Shown here: one piece after another, positions 40,077 through 49,681 of the stretch
Layout of the letters: every line of letters begins with the position of its first letter
How positions within the stretch are numbered: the stretch's first letter is position 1
Origin: Colwellia sp. MB02u-6
GTDB lineage: Bacteria; Pseudomonadota; Gammaproteobacteria; Enterobacterales; Alteromonadaceae
NCBI RefSeq assembly: GCF_014077095.1
Contig: NZ_JACGVG010000038.1
Location: forward strand, 1 to 64,000
Direction of reading: 5' to 3'
DNA: 64,000 nt
Program-made: the position numbers and the translations under genes
The notes under the pieces: model-generated
Databases searched by the model: none
Told to the model about the DNA's origin: nothing
What the model saw: only the letters and a program-made list of their open reading frames with translations

Positions 40077-40094
40077 GTAGAACAAGCAGTCTAC
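40077..40094. promoter_or_regulatory. TetR-type operator-like palindrome 1
   Basis: GTAGAACAAGCAGTCTAC, with 5-bp arms GTAGA/TCTAC and an 8-bp centre, lies in the tetR-HPP intergenic gap. A second copy of the same arms follows 27 bp downstream. Confidence 0.6.
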
Positions 40095-40104
40095 CATGGC
40101 AGAG

Positions 40105-40121
40105 GTAGATATTCCTTCTAC
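40105..40121. promoter_or_regulatory. TetR-type operator-like palindrome 2
   Basis: GTAGATATTCCTTCTAC, with the same GTAGA/TCTAC arms and a 7-bp centre, lies just before the HPP ribosome site. Binding here could block transcription or translation start of the HPP gene. Confidence 0.6.
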
Positions 40122-40136
40122 TAAAAAGGAGATTTT

Positions 40137-40595
40137 ATGAGTAAAACTATTTTTTCTTTCGTTGCGGGAATTGCTGCTACTTTGGCTATTGGCGTTCTAG
40201 CTTACCTTGATAGCTTGTCAATAAGCCCTGGCGTTTGGTTAATGGCACCATTTGGAGCTTCGGTTGTATTAGTTTTCGGTGTGCCGGCAAGTCCACTTGC
40301 CCAACCTAAGAATGTTATCTTAGGTCATTTTTTTACTGCGCTAATTGGCGTTATTTTTATTACTTATGTTGGTGTGCAGCCATGGTCGTTGGCCTTAGCG
40401 ACCGGATTAGGTGTTACGACTATGCTGCTTACAAAAACCACTCACCCACCGGCTGGAGCAAATCCTATATTAATTATGCTGACAGGGCAAAGCTGGTCAT
40501 TTTTACTTACTCCAGTCTTACTTGGATCATGTGTCATCGTGGTTTTAGGCTTAGTGTTTAATAAACTGCGTGTATTATATCTTGAAAAGCCATAG
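40137..40595 (+). CDS. HPP family integral membrane protein
   Basis: A 152-residue protein with about four membrane helices and the HPP signature TKTTHPPAGANPILIM. Proteins of this family include plastid nitrite transporters; bacterial roles are poorly defined. The N-terminal GVWLMAPFGASVVLVFG and PLAQPKN are also characteristic. AAAAGGAG precedes the ATG. It is divergently paired with the TetR gene, which probably represses it. Confidence 0.9.
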   Translation: MSKTIFSFVAGIAATLAIGVLAYLDSLSISPGVWLMAPFGASVVLVFGVPASPLAQPKNVILGHFFTALIGVIFITYVGVQPWSLALATGLGVTTMLLTKTTHPPAGANPILIMLTGQSWSFLLTPVLLGSCVIVVLGLVFNKLRVLYLEKP

Positions 40596-40615
40596 TGCTA
40601 TAAATTAATGAATAA

Positions 40616-40654
40616 TGGCTAAAACAGCGGGCTATTGCCTCTATATTTTAGCCA
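40616..40654 (+). terminator. Terminator-like hairpin after the HPP gene
   Basis: TGGCTAAAA and TTTTAGCCA pair around a 21-nt loop, 20 bp past the stop, with ATTATTTTG following. Moderate support. Confidence 0.5.
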
Positions 40655-41108
40655 ATTATTTTGACATTGCGGATAAAAAGTCTGCTCGACATCAACAATA
40701 TCTCAATTCTTTAACCTCTGAGTTTCAGCATAGTGCCGACTCTTTCTTAAACCCAAAATGTCAGCTTCATAGTTAAGTGTGCGTTTAACTGGTTGATTTT
40801 ACGTAGCGTCAACCAAACGTTTGATAGGTGTTAGTTATAGTGAGCATGTTAGTGGTCAATCTCAAGTATTATACTTACTCAAACTCAAACTCAAACTCAA
40901 ACTTACATTTGCGTAAGCTATTTTATCGAATAACGGCTTTAGTTTAATAGCACTATTTTACGCTATAAAATACCGTCAAGCGTTTTAATTATTAGGTTCA
41001 AATTTTTGTTTACGTAGATGAGAATTACCTATTATTTAAAGAAAATATTAACTAAGAATAGTATGCCAGAAGGTGATCTCGAGTGAGAGGTACTGAAATT
41101 CTTAAGCT
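40655..41108. other. Intergenic region with a short microsatellite
   Basis: No gene recognised. ACTCAA is repeated four times at 40877-40900. Confidence 0.5.
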
Positions 41109-41288
41109 TTAAGCTTTGTTGATATTTTCTAATGCTTGTATTTTTTTTCTAATCTTTATCGCTTCTTCAGTAAACATCGAAAAATCATTAATGTTGCCAT
41201 TTTTTTGCGCACAAATAGCGCTTTCAAGTTTGTCTTCATAACTTTTGTTTAACTTTTTAGTTGGGTCTTGCTTAAACAATAAAAACAT
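41109..41288 (-). CDS. DUF6435-like small protein, paralog
   Basis: Starting at the ATG at 41288, a 59-residue protein MFLLFKQDPTKKLNKSYEDK... is a clear paralog of the one at 37114-37293, sharing the same length, the KKLNK-x-YE block, QKNGNI and TEEAIKIRKKIQALE. Function is unknown. The frame extends three codons upstream to a TTG. Confidence 0.75.
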   Translation of the reverse strand: MFLLFKQDPTKKLNKSYEDKLESAICAQKNGNINDFSMFTEEAIKIRKKIQALENINKA

Positions 41289-41297
41289 AAAGTTCAA

Positions 41298-41653
41298 TCT
41301 TTGTTCAATTAGTTGTTTTTATATACGGCTGTAAAAGGTTTTTAGTTTTATATGTTCGAAATTAAAAGTTAAAAACTATAGTTGGCGCAAGTGACACGCT
41401 ATTTTAAACGTCACTTTTCACCATGAAACCCTTTATTTTCATTGCGTTATATAATTGTAATTTAGAAAAATAAAAATTAAATTTGTTGATATTATTAGAT
41501 TTTTTACTTTACCGCTTGTATTTAAATATAATGCATCCTTGTCTTGTGTGACTGATGTTTAGCGCAATAAATTATGAGATAATTTCGTTAACGTCATAGT
41601 ATTAAATCAATTTAGGTTAATCCTATGGGTATTAACCGACAAAGGAAGCGTTT
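41298..41653. other. Intergenic region, nothing recognised
   Basis: About 355 bp of AT-rich sequence between divergent genes. It should hold promoters for the DUF6435 paralog and the exonuclease. Confidence 0.45.
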
Positions 41654-42286
41654 GTGTTAGCTAACTCAATAGTTGTGCTCGATTTTGAAACCACGGGTTT
41701 ATCGCCAGCTCAAGGAGAACGTGCCATTGAAATTGGCGCCGTTAAAATTGAAAACGGCATAGTTACCGACCGGTTTCAAGCTTTGATGAATCCAGGTCGA
41801 CGCATCAATAGTTTTATTGAAAACTATACCGGTATTAGTAATAGAATGCTGGCGGTTGCATCGCCTTGTAAAAAAGTGATGACTGATTTTGCTAGCTTTA
41901 TCGGTGAGAGTAATTTACTAGCGCACAACGCCTCTTTTGATGCCCGCTTCCTCGAGGCCGAATTTGCTCGTTTGGGTCGTCAGGTTTTAGGCGAGTTTAC
42001 TTGTTCGTTATTAATATCACGCCGTATTTATCAAGATGCGCCAAATCATAAATTAGGCACGTTAATTGATTATAAAAATATTGCCGCCGATGGTAGTTTT
42101 CACCGGGCGTTATTTGACGCAGAAATGACCGCAGAACTCTGGTTGATTATGTTAAATGATATTAGCGAACGCTACGGATTAGAAGATATTCCCTTTAGTT
42201 TGATTCAGCGATTAGCTAAAACGCCTAAAGCGCAAATCAACAAGTTATTGACTACTTACGCCAGTAAAATAACTAAAGCCGTTTAG
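41654..42286 (+). CDS. 3'-5' exonuclease, DEDDh (DnaQ-like) family
   Basis: A 210-residue protein starting at GTG, preceded by AAAGGAAG. The DEDDh motifs are Exo I VLDFETTGL (D and E), Exo II LLAHNASFDARFLE (D), and Exo III FHRALFDAEMTAELW (H and D). It resembles the epsilon/PolC proofreading domain and single-domain exonucleases. It lacks the C-terminal polymerase-binding region, so it is probably not the replicative epsilon subunit. It stands alone. Confidence 0.88.
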   Translation: MLANSIVVLDFETTGLSPAQGERAIEIGAVKIENGIVTDRFQALMNPGRRINSFIENYTGISNRMLAVASPCKKVMTDFASFIGESNLLAHNASFDARFLEAEFARLGRQVLGEFTCSLLISRRIYQDAPNHKLGTLIDYKNIAADGSFHRALFDAEMTAELWLIMLNDISERYGLEDIPFSLIQRLAKTPKAQINKLLTTYASKITKAV

Positions 42287-42355
42287 GCTTAATATACCTA
42301 GCTATATCAACGGCTAAAGATTCTAATATTAATCGGTTTGGCCAAAATAACGGTT

Positions 42356-42378
42356 TTAATCTCTATTACAGAGATTAA
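42356..42378 (+). terminator. Hairpin after the exonuclease gene
   Basis: TTAATCTCT and AGAGATTAA, perfect 9-bp arms with a 5-nt loop, without a T-run. Weak terminator evidence. Confidence 0.4.
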
Positions 42379-42533
42379 TGTTTGCTGTTTATGTTGGATA
42401 AATATTGAAAATCATCCCGCTTAACGCGAACGCTAAAGTATAAATTAAGCTTATTTAGTATTAACTTATTCTAAGGTATGCTGTTTATATATTGAAATCA
42501 TAATGTAACCATACAAAAAATTAGGGATTTACT

Positions 42534-43577
42534 TTGGCTGAAAAGATAATAAAAGCGGTAAAAGGTTTTGCTTTAGTACTGAGTGAAGATGCAAAATTAA
42601 CCCCCTCACAAAGAATAACAGGCATTGAAAAAATACTACCAGCACTCAAACCTGGGCAAGTATTAGTTAAAATGCTGGCTACACCGGTTAATCCCTCTGA
42701 TTTAATGTACTTATTGGGTAAATACGGTTTAACCGCGCAAGAGGGTGACTTTGTTGGCTTTGAAGGTTGTGGCATTGTAGAAGCGGCCAATGCCGGACTT
42801 TACGGTAAGTGGTTAACAGGCAAGCGCGTTGCTTTATCAGCACAACCCGGTATTGACGGCGTGTGGGCTGAATATGCCATTACACAAGCAAATTTATGTT
42901 TGCCAGTTCGAAAAGCATTAAGTGACGAGCAAGCGGCAACGATTATAGTTAATCCTTGTACGTCTGTTTGCCTAGTAGAGCGAGCTATAGCACTGGGCAG
43001 TAAAGCTATTGTGATTAATGCCGGGGCAAGCCAAGTGGGTAAGGGCGCTATTCGTTATGCAAAACTTAAAGGAATTAAGACCATAGCGACAGTGCGCAGT
43101 GCAGCGAATGTTAAGGTCTTGCAAGCGTTAGGGGCCGATTGCGTATTGTTAACGTCAGACGATAATTTTGCTCAATCACTAAAGCATTGGGCGAAAAAAC
43201 TCAAGGCAAAAGTATTGTTGGATTCGGTTGCAGCTGATGATACCCCTAGAGTTTTAAACGCCATGCCTAATAGTTCTACGGCCTTGGTTTATGGTCGACT
43301 AACCGAAACTCAAGATGTACTTGGTGGCTTGTTTAGTGTGGCTGATGTGATCTTTCGCGATATGCGAATAGAGGGTTTTTGGTTGGCAAAATACATTGGT
43401 GACGCTTCACCGTTACAGGTATTAGCCTTGAGTTTGAAAGTACAAAAATTGTTTGCTCAAGGGATTTTTAAGACCGATATTTATGCCCGAGTTGGTTTTG
43501 ATGATTTTGCCCAAGCATTAGACCATTACGCACAACATAAAAGTGATGGCAAGGTGATATTATTACCTAATAATTAG
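42534..43577 (+). CDS. Zinc-type MDR family oxidoreductase (quinone reductase-like)
   Basis: A 347-residue medium-chain dehydrogenase/reductase. It shows the GroES-like N-terminal domain (LKPGQVLVKMLATPVNPSDLMYLLGKYG, GFEGCGIV) and a Rossmann domain with AIVINAGASQVGKGAIRYAKLKG. No structural zinc lobe or zinc ligands are apparent, as in NADPH:quinone reductases and enoyl reductases. The frame opens with TTG at 42534; no better ATG start exists near the conserved N-terminus. The substrate is unknown. Confidence 0.85.
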   Translation: MAEKIIKAVKGFALVLSEDAKLTPSQRITGIEKILPALKPGQVLVKMLATPVNPSDLMYLLGKYGLTAQEGDFVGFEGCGIVEAANAGLYGKWLTGKRVALSAQPGIDGVWAEYAITQANLCLPVRKALSDEQAATIIVNPCTSVCLVERAIALGSKAIVINAGASQVGKGAIRYAKLKGIKTIATVRSAANVKVLQALGADCVLLTSDDNFAQSLKHWAKKLKAKVLLDSVAADDTPRVLNAMPNSSTALVYGRLTETQDVLGGLFSVADVIFRDMRIEGFWLAKYIGDASPLQVLALSLKVQKLFAQGIFKTDIYARVGFDDFAQALDHYAQHKSDGKVILLPNN

Positions 43578-43614
43578 AAATTATATTTTTCTATAAGTTT
43601 TTGAGAATCAGCAG

Positions 43615-44177
43615 TCATTTTATATTGAGTTTATTTAAGTAATATAAAAATATTTTCATATCCATTACGACTATATCTACACGGCCTAAAAATAGTAACT
43701 CTAGCTGTTTTTCTTGATCGGCCACTTGAAGGTAAATTGGACTATTAGTAACCGCTTCAGCAAATTTTATTCTAATATTGTGTGTGCTATTTGAAATGAC
43801 GCAATCGAGTAATGGCCTATATCTGCAATGCTATTAAGTGACACAGCATGCTCTTTTAACAAAATGGCCACGTTTTGATAATTGATGTAATTTTTACTTA
43901 GGGTATTTATATTAGTGAATCTGTGTTTATTCGCCGTCATTACCGCATCAATATCGGGTAACGCGAGCATTTTTCTGAACGGCCATAGGGCATGAAAATA
44001 AACTCTGGTGCTTTACCTATCATGGTTAATATTTGCTGAATTAACGCTAACTCGAAATCTGAATGGTTTTCTTCAATAATACCAGGTGGCTTAGAAAGTC
44101 CAAGCACCACTTTAAATGGTTTATTTTCCAAACAGTTAATGAAAATCAGGCTGAAAAAGATAATTTTTTTTTGACAT
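43615..44177 (-). pseudogene. Decayed periplasmic solute-binding protein (SBP family 3-like)
   Basis: The pieces read in order as a signal peptide (KKIIFFSLIFINCLENKP), PPGIIEENHSDFELALIQQ, MPYGRSEK, then LALPDIDAVM, SIASFQIAH and SPIYLQVADQEKQLELLF. This is the layout of a family 3 extracellular solute-binding protein of the type common in Colwellia. Three breaks are visible: a 9-A run after the ATG at 44177 (8 A would be in frame), loss of one A at about 43972, and a frameshift with stop at about 43768. The gene is inactive as written. Confidence 0.8.
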
Positions 44178-44212
44178 ATAAATTTCTACCAAGGTTTTTT
44201 TAATCTTAGGCT

Positions 44213-44686
44213 TTATATTTCGCTAGTAATATCAGCGTAACTAGCTTGCAACGAGAGGATAATATTTTTTGGTGATAATTCTATTTCTAAACCACGTTTA
44301 CCACCACTAATAAAAATAGTGTTTAACATTTCAGCGCTTTGGTCAAGCACGGTTACTAATCTTTTTTTTTGACCTAATGGACTAACGCCTCCAAGGACAT
44401 AGCCGGTAGAGTTTTGTACTTTATTGGCATCAGCCATTTTAATTTTTTTAGCATTAAGGGTTTTTGCTAGCTTTTTTAAACTGAGTTGATTAACCACCGG
44501 AATAATAGCAACGGCTAAATAAGCATTATCTACATCAACCACTAGCGTTTTAAAAACCACTTCAGCGCTAAGCTTGAGCTTATCAAGCGCTTCAAGGCCG
44601 AATGATTTACAATTAGCATCATGCTGATAGTGATGTAATTGATAAGCGAGTGTTAATTTATTCAGTTGCTTAACTGCAGGTGTCAT
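44213..44686 (-). CDS. ybaK: Cys-tRNA(Pro)/Cys-tRNA(Cys) deacylase YbaK
   Basis: A 157-residue YbaK/EbsC protein. Conserved elements are VFKTLVVDVDNAYLAVAIIP, KKIKMADANKVQNSTGYVLGGVSPLG and TIFISGGKRGLEIELSP. It hydrolyses Cys mischarged on tRNA-Pro in trans. It starts 75 bp after pqiC and could be transcribed separately or with the pqi operon. Confidence 0.92.
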   Translation of the reverse strand: MTPAVKQLNKLTLAYQLHHYQHDANCKSFGLEALDKLKLSAEVVFKTLVVDVDNAYLAVAIIPVVNQLSLKKLAKTLNAKKIKMADANKVQNSTGYVLGGVSPLGQKKRLVTVLDQSAEMLNTIFISGGKRGLEIELSPKNIILSLQASYADITSEI

Positions 44687-44761
44687 ATTAGTTCACTTTC
44701 CTTTAATATTTTGAATCTAATCTAAGCAATTCAACCCCTAACTTATTTCACATAAGGCGCT

Positions 44762-45361
44762 CTATTCAGCCTTTAAGCTATAGGTTATTTTTTGCGCCAA
44801 TGAGGTGATCACTTTACGCATTTGTTCGACAGCGTGCTCATAGCCATCTTTATTAAGCGCTACGGTTAGGGTAAAGTTATGCTCTTTTTCTAGATTTTTC
44901 ACACCTTTACCTTGTAGCCAATAAGTGCCTGTAAGTAGGGCTTGTGATTGATAAGTGGAATGAAATGCTGTGATGTTAATAACAACGGTTGTTGCCGCTG
45001 TAGCTTGGTTTTTTGCTGGTGTGACAATATAATGAAAACGACTAGCAAGATTATTTAAGTCTTGTGCTAAGGCTTGTGTAAAGCTGTTTTGTAATGGCTC
45101 TGCCCACATATGAAAGTGCGAGTAGTGCAACTGGTGATTGGAAATTTGTAAAACCAAACTGGGTTGTCTTAAATAATCAGGTAATGCTAACAAGGTAATA
45201 CCAAGCTGCTGACGATTGTTATTATGCATGTTATCAGTGTTAACTAAGCCGGTGGTCGTTGGGCTATTAAGTAAATAATATTGTGTTTTGTTAGCGGGAG
45301 CCGAGCTACAAGATCCAAGCAGAATAATGGACACAAGAGTGACGATTAAAGTCTTTTTCAT
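44762..45361 (-). CDS. pqiC: PqiC-like lipoprotein, ABC-type transport auxiliary
   Basis: A 199-residue lipoprotein with lipobox LGSCS (C18). The mature protein has the ABC transport auxiliary fold (YYLLNSP, GITLLALPDYLRQPSLVLQ, WAEPLQNSFTQALAQDL). PqiC forms an outer-membrane ring that docks the PqiB tube. It overlaps the pqiB stop by 4 bp. Note that the motif LRQPSLV is the usual PqiC signature. Confidence 0.9.
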   Translation of the reverse strand: MKKTLIVTLVSIILLGSCSSAPANKTQYYLLNSPTTTGLVNTDNMHNNNRQQLGITLLALPDYLRQPSLVLQISNHQLHYSHFHMWAEPLQNSFTQALAQDLNNLASRFHYIVTPAKNQATAATTVVINITAFHSTYQSQALLTGTYWLQGKGVKNLEKEHNFTLTVALNKDGYEHAVEQMRKVITSLAQKITYSLKAE

Positions 45362-47019
45362 TGTTGTGCTCCATTAAGTTTTGTCGGTATTGGCTCAGCG
45401 ACTTCACCATTATTAAAGAGTAAGCTATTAGGTTTATGCTTGAGTTGATTCAGCAAAGGCTTTAATTCGTTCATTGTTGCAGTGAGTGTATGTAGTGTGG
45501 TGCGCAGTTCTTCGTAGCCCTGAGAGCCAGATGACAAGTCTTTGGTTAAGGTATTGATACCTTGTAAGGCTTTACTGAGTTCACTACTAATTTGTTGCTG
45601 CTCAACTTTACTCAATAAGCTATCAAGGCTATGACTTACCCCTTGAAACTCTTGCGCGGTTTGCGTCATTTCTAACATCAGTTTATCGGCATTTTCACTC
45701 ATACTATTGAGCGGGATATTATTTAAGTTATCCATAAACTGTTCCGCTTTTGCGGTAATTTGCGAAAAGTCATCACTACTGGTTGGAATAATTAGGAAGT
45801 CATCATATTTTGCTATTTCGCTGATGGGTTGATCTTTATTGTGTTGTAAATCAACGTATAAGCTGCCAGTTAAAATATTTCCTGTGCGCAGAACGGCTTT
45901 TAAACCATGCTCAATCCAGTAAATATTTTGTTTGCTCATAAGCGCTTTACCTTCATCATTATCGGGCAGGCCTATTCGACCTGGCTGTAAACTGATCAGC
46001 ACGGGAATTTTAAAGTCAGCCTTGGTAAATTTGTTCTCACTTCGAGTTAAGGCCATGTTGACTGATTGCACTTTACCTATTTGTATTCCTCGATACTCAA
46101 CGGGTGCGCCAACAGATAGGCCTCTAATAGAGTCGCTGACCAGTACTACAAATTCGATAGATCGGCGGTATCTCTCGTCGTCAGCAGCTTCATAGCTCTC
46201 GTAGATGTCAAAATATGAGCGCTCACCAATTTTTTCGCCAATGCTCATGCCTTTAGGAATACCAAAGGTGGCACCGTTGGTTAACATAGTTTCAAAATTT
46301 CCAGTTTTAACTGATATGCCATCGGCATTTAAATCAAGTTGTAGACCACTAACATCCCAAAACTTAGTATTACTGGTGATAAGTTGATGATAAGGCGCTT
46401 TGATAAAAGCATTGTAATAAACAACACGTTCTTCAAAATTAAAATAGATATCCTCAAATTGGCCAACGGTTAAGCCTTTATAAATAATGGGATCACCTTT
46501 TTTGTAAGCAAACTGGTCGTTGCTATTAAGGGTTATATGCAAGCCTGGAGTGCCTGAAGGCGTCAAGGGGGGCGAGTTTAAGGCATCAAAAATATAGCGC
46601 TCTTCATTGCTTTTTCCTGGCGATATTTCAATATACACACCGGATATTAAGGTGCTGAGACCCGATACGCCGGTATGCGATATTTGTGGCGAAACCACCC
46701 AAAACTTACTGTCAGCCAGTAAAAATTGCTCTGCTGATTTTTTTATCTTTGCAGTAACAATTACGCCATTACCGTTTTGATTAAGCTCAATGGAGCTTAC
46801 TTCTCCAATATCAACATTGCGAGATTTTATTTTGGTTTTTTCAGCTTCCATGCCTTCAGCGGTAAGGAAATGTATGGTGACTTCTGTGCCTTCATTACTC
46901 CATTGATAATAAATCATCCAACAGCCAATAAAGATTGCAATGGCAGGAATAAACCAGATAGTTGATACGGTTTTAATTGGCTTTATTGTCGCGTCTGGTA
47001 TTTGAGCATCATTCATCAT
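45358..47019 (-). CDS. pqiB: PqiB, MCE-domain intermembrane transport protein
   Basis: A 553-residue protein with one N-terminal membrane anchor (TIWFIPAIAIFIGCWMIYY) and three MCE domains (about residues 40-130, 155-220 and 285-395), each opening with a VTIHFLTAEG-, HITLNSNDQF- or FVVLVSDSIRGL-like strand. A C-terminal helical region (VEQQQISSELSKALQGINTL) builds the needle. PqiB hexamers bridge the periplasm to move phospholipids or other lipids. It overlaps pqiA by 11 bp. Confidence 0.93.
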   Translation of the reverse strand: MMNDAQIPDATIKPIKTVSTIWFIPAIAIFIGCWMIYYQWSNEGTEVTIHFLTAEGMEAEKTKIKSRNVDIGEVSSIELNQNGNGVIVTAKIKKSAEQFLLADSKFWVVSPQISHTGVSGLSTLISGVYIEISPGKSNEERYIFDALNSPPLTPSGTPGLHITLNSNDQFAYKKGDPIIYKGLTVGQFEDIYFNFEERVVYYNAFIKAPYHQLITSNTKFWDVSGLQLDLNADGISVKTGNFETMLTNGATFGIPKGMSIGEKIGERSYFDIYESYEAADDERYRRSIEFVVLVSDSIRGLSVGAPVEYRGIQIGKVQSVNMALTRSENKFTKADFKIPVLISLQPGRIGLPDNDEGKALMSKQNIYWIEHGLKAVLRTGNILTGSLYVDLQHNKDQPISEIAKYDDFLIIPTSSDDFSQITAKAEQFMDNLNNIPLNSMSENADKLMLEMTQTAQEFQGVSHSLDSLLSKVEQQQISSELSKALQGINTLTKDLSSGSQGYEELRTTLHTLTATMNELKPLLNQLKHKPNSLLFNNGEVAEPIPTKLNGAQQ

Positions 47020-48223
47020 TTTTTATATTTTTCCAGATTAATTGTGGTTCAAAACTCATTGCGGCTAGCATAGTGACAATCACTAAACCGGAAAATGCTA
47101 AGGTAGCAGCTCCAGGTGCTATACTCATGACCGGGCCAAGCTGAATTAAGCTAGCCAGAATAATAACGACAAAAACATCTACCATTGACCAACGACCGAC
47201 AAATTCAGCCATACGATACCATTTTATTCTTTCTAAGCTTAATCTATCACTTTGTTTTTGAACACTATAATTTAACCAAGCCAGCACTAATATTTTAGCA
47301 ACAGGTATAACAACACTCGCAATAAAAATAATGGCAGCGATAGGGTAGGAGCCTAAGTTCCACAGTAAAATAACCCCACCAATAATTGTACTGGGCTCAT
47401 CTTGGCCCCAAAAGTGTGTAGTCATGATCGGGAGTGTATTGGCTGGGATGTACAATACCACTGCGGTGAGCAGTAGCGCCCAAGTTTTTTGCACACTTAG
47501 TGCCTGTTTTATTGGGTCTTCTTGGGCTGCTTTTGTGTGACTTTGGTGTCTTTCGATATTATGCGCTTTTTCAACTTTAGCCAGTAATTGGTACAACTCG
47601 CGCTTATCGATATGTAAAATTACCAGTGTCATCGACAATGTAAAGAAAATAAAAGCATAAAAAGATAAGCCTAATTCAATATCAGCCATAGAAATAATTT
47701 TGATTAAACTAACCAAAGTACCAATCAGGAATATTTCCACCATGCTCCAAGGTAATAACTTAAAAACTAAGGCCAATACTTGACCGCCATACTTAGGATA
47801 TAAGCCTTTATTTAGTGGAATAAGCAAGTAAATAAGCGACAACAAAATGACAGTTGGAATGGCAAATATAGTGAGAAACTCAATGAGTGCTAAAAGTTGA
47901 TAATTATTATCGATTAAGACTATAAAACTTGTCATGGCGTTAAAGTGGTTTTCTAAGCCTTTGGCACTAAAAGACAAGAAGGTAAAAGGTAATGAAGCTA
48001 ATAAAAATATTAATGCGGTAATAGCGAAAGCAATAATTCTTTCATTAGCATTGCGATGAATTGCGCTTAATTTATAGCCACAACGCGGGCATTGTGCTTT
48101 TTGATTTTCTTTTAATACAGGTAATTTGATGGTCAGCGCACACTCATAGCACTGAATTTCAACTGGATGTATTTCGTTGTTTTGCAGCGTTTTTGGCATG
48201 GTAAATGCCGTCCTCAAGATCAA
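47009..48223 (-). CDS. pqiA: PqiA, inner membrane partner of PqiB
   Basis: A 404-residue protein with two four-helix PqiA domains. A zinc-ribbon-like N-terminal motif CYECALTIKLP...CPRCGY (C-x2-C pairs) precedes the first. PqiA is an inner membrane component required for PqiB function; homologs often show two zinc ribbons, but only one is visible here. It is the first gene of pqiABC. Confidence 0.9.
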   Translation of the reverse strand: MILRTAFTMPKTLQNNEIHPVEIQCYECALTIKLPVLKENQKAQCPRCGYKLSAIHRNANERIIAFAITALIFLLASLPFTFLSFSAKGLENHFNAMTSFIVLIDNNYQLLALIEFLTIFAIPTVILLSLIYLLIPLNKGLYPKYGGQVLALVFKLLPWSMVEIFLIGTLVSLIKIISMADIELGLSFYAFIFFTLSMTLVILHIDKRELYQLLAKVEKAHNIERHQSHTKAAQEDPIKQALSVQKTWALLLTAVVLYIPANTLPIMTTHFWGQDEPSTIIGGVILLWNLGSYPIAAIIFIASVVIPVAKILVLAWLNYSVQKQSDRLSLERIKWYRMAEFVGRWSMVDVFVVIILASLIQLGPVMSIAPGAATLAFSGLVIVTMLAAMSFEPQLIWKNIKNDE

Positions 48224-48763
48224 TTTTTTACAATAGCTTAAATTAGCATATATTATAGCAATCGAACTAAATAATTTTGATGAATATTATTGATATACGA
48301 TTAATATTCTTACGCCCTTAATCTGCTATTTTAACCAGATTGGTTTTAGCAATAAAAATAAATAAGGCTTGTACTTATAGATACTATTTTTATTGGCCTA
48401 GTAAGTTATCAATTAGTGCCGACTTTAAACTAATATATATTTGCTGCAATGGCGACCGCTTCAGCGTAGAGCTAATAGTAAGAATAGAATATGAAGAGTG
48501 ATAATATTTTTATGTAAGGTGTGTAACTATTAATCTATACCTGCCTTGGTTTATTTCTATCATTGCTATGATGAAAAAATGATACAGTTGTATTTTCATT
48601 AAACGCGCAGAGTCTGCTATTGAAAGATTGATTTCAAGTGGCAATAATACCGAATATATTAGCCTTACGAGGATAAGACAATTAAATTTTTAACTATATT
48701 TAGTTGTTAACATACCAAGGGTTAATACGATTTATAACTGTGAAAAACTTATTAGGTAACAAT
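48224..48763. other. Intergenic region, nothing recognised
   Basis: 540 bp between divergent pqiA and the M14 peptidase gene. I see no gene, repeat or riboswitch; promoters for both sides should lie here. Confidence 0.45.
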
Positions 48764-49681
48764 ATGAATATAGAAGCAGCATACCCTATTGGTGAGCTTG
48801 GCAAAAAGTGGACCGATGGCGATAAGGAAATATGGTTTCAACAACAGCAGAAAAAGCGCAGCTACTTTGAAGAGGTTGTTACTAAATTAGAGGGTTTAAG
48901 CGAGTGTTATATTATCGAGCAGTATGGAAACTTACTCTATGATGAAGAGATTTATCCATTATATGCTTTAAAATCGTCAAATTGGTTAGCAGATAAACCG
49001 GCTATTTTAATCACAGGTGGTGTACATGGTTATGAAACCAGTGGTGTTCAGGGTGCCATTCGTTTTCTACAAACCGCTGCACAGCCATTTCAAGACGCGT
49101 TTAACTTTGTGGTTTTACCTTGTATTAGTCCTTGGGGTTATGAAACTATTAATCGTTGGAACCCTTTGACAGTTGACCCTAATCGCTCATTTTATGAGAA
49201 TAGCCCGGCACAAGAGTCATCAGCAGTTATGCAGTATATGAAAACCCTAGGTATTGATTTTTTGGCGCATATAGATCTACATGAAACCACAGATACTGAT
49301 AACAGTGAATTTAGGCCAGCACTTTCTGCAAGAGATGCTATTGAACAGAAAAATTGGAATATACCAGACGGCTTTTATTTAGTTGGCGATAGCACTAAAC
49401 CCCAAGCGAGTTTTCAACAAGCTATTATTGCGTCAGTAGAGAAAGTGACGCATATTGCGCCCGCGGATAGTGAAGATAAATTAATCGGTGTACCTTTAGC
49501 GCAAGCTGGCGTGATTAACTATGCTGCTCGTGACTTAGGTTTATGTATGGGCTTAACTGACGCGCCCTACGTTACCACCACGGAAGCTTATCCTGATAGT
49601 CCGCTAGTTGATGATGAAAATTGCACTGTTGCTCAAGTGGCGGTAATCAGTGGTGCATTAAATTATTTAATGACGCTATAA
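48764..49681 (+). CDS. M14 family metallopeptidase (aspartoacylase-like)
   Basis: The start at 48764 (MNIEAAYPIGELG) has an AGGTAAC ribosome site; the frame is open from 48704. The 305-residue protein carries the zinc-binding HxxE in GGVHGYETSG and the third ligand region DLHETTDTD. NRWNPLTVDPNRSF is typical of the succinylglutamate desuccinylase/aspartoacylase branch, possibly the REP34-like group. No signal peptide is present, so it acts in the cytoplasm. The natural substrate is unknown. Confidence 0.82.
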   Translation: MNIEAAYPIGELGKKWTDGDKEIWFQQQQKKRSYFEEVVTKLEGLSECYIIEQYGNLLYDEEIYPLYALKSSNWLADKPAILITGGVHGYETSGVQGAIRFLQTAAQPFQDAFNFVVLPCISPWGYETINRWNPLTVDPNRSFYENSPAQESSAVMQYMKTLGIDFLAHIDLHETTDTDNSEFRPALSARDAIEQKNWNIPDGFYLVGDSTKPQASFQQAIIASVEKVTHIAPADSEDKLIGVPLAQAGVINYAARDLGLCMGLTDAPYVTTTEAYPDSPLVDDENCTVAQVAVISGALNYLMTL

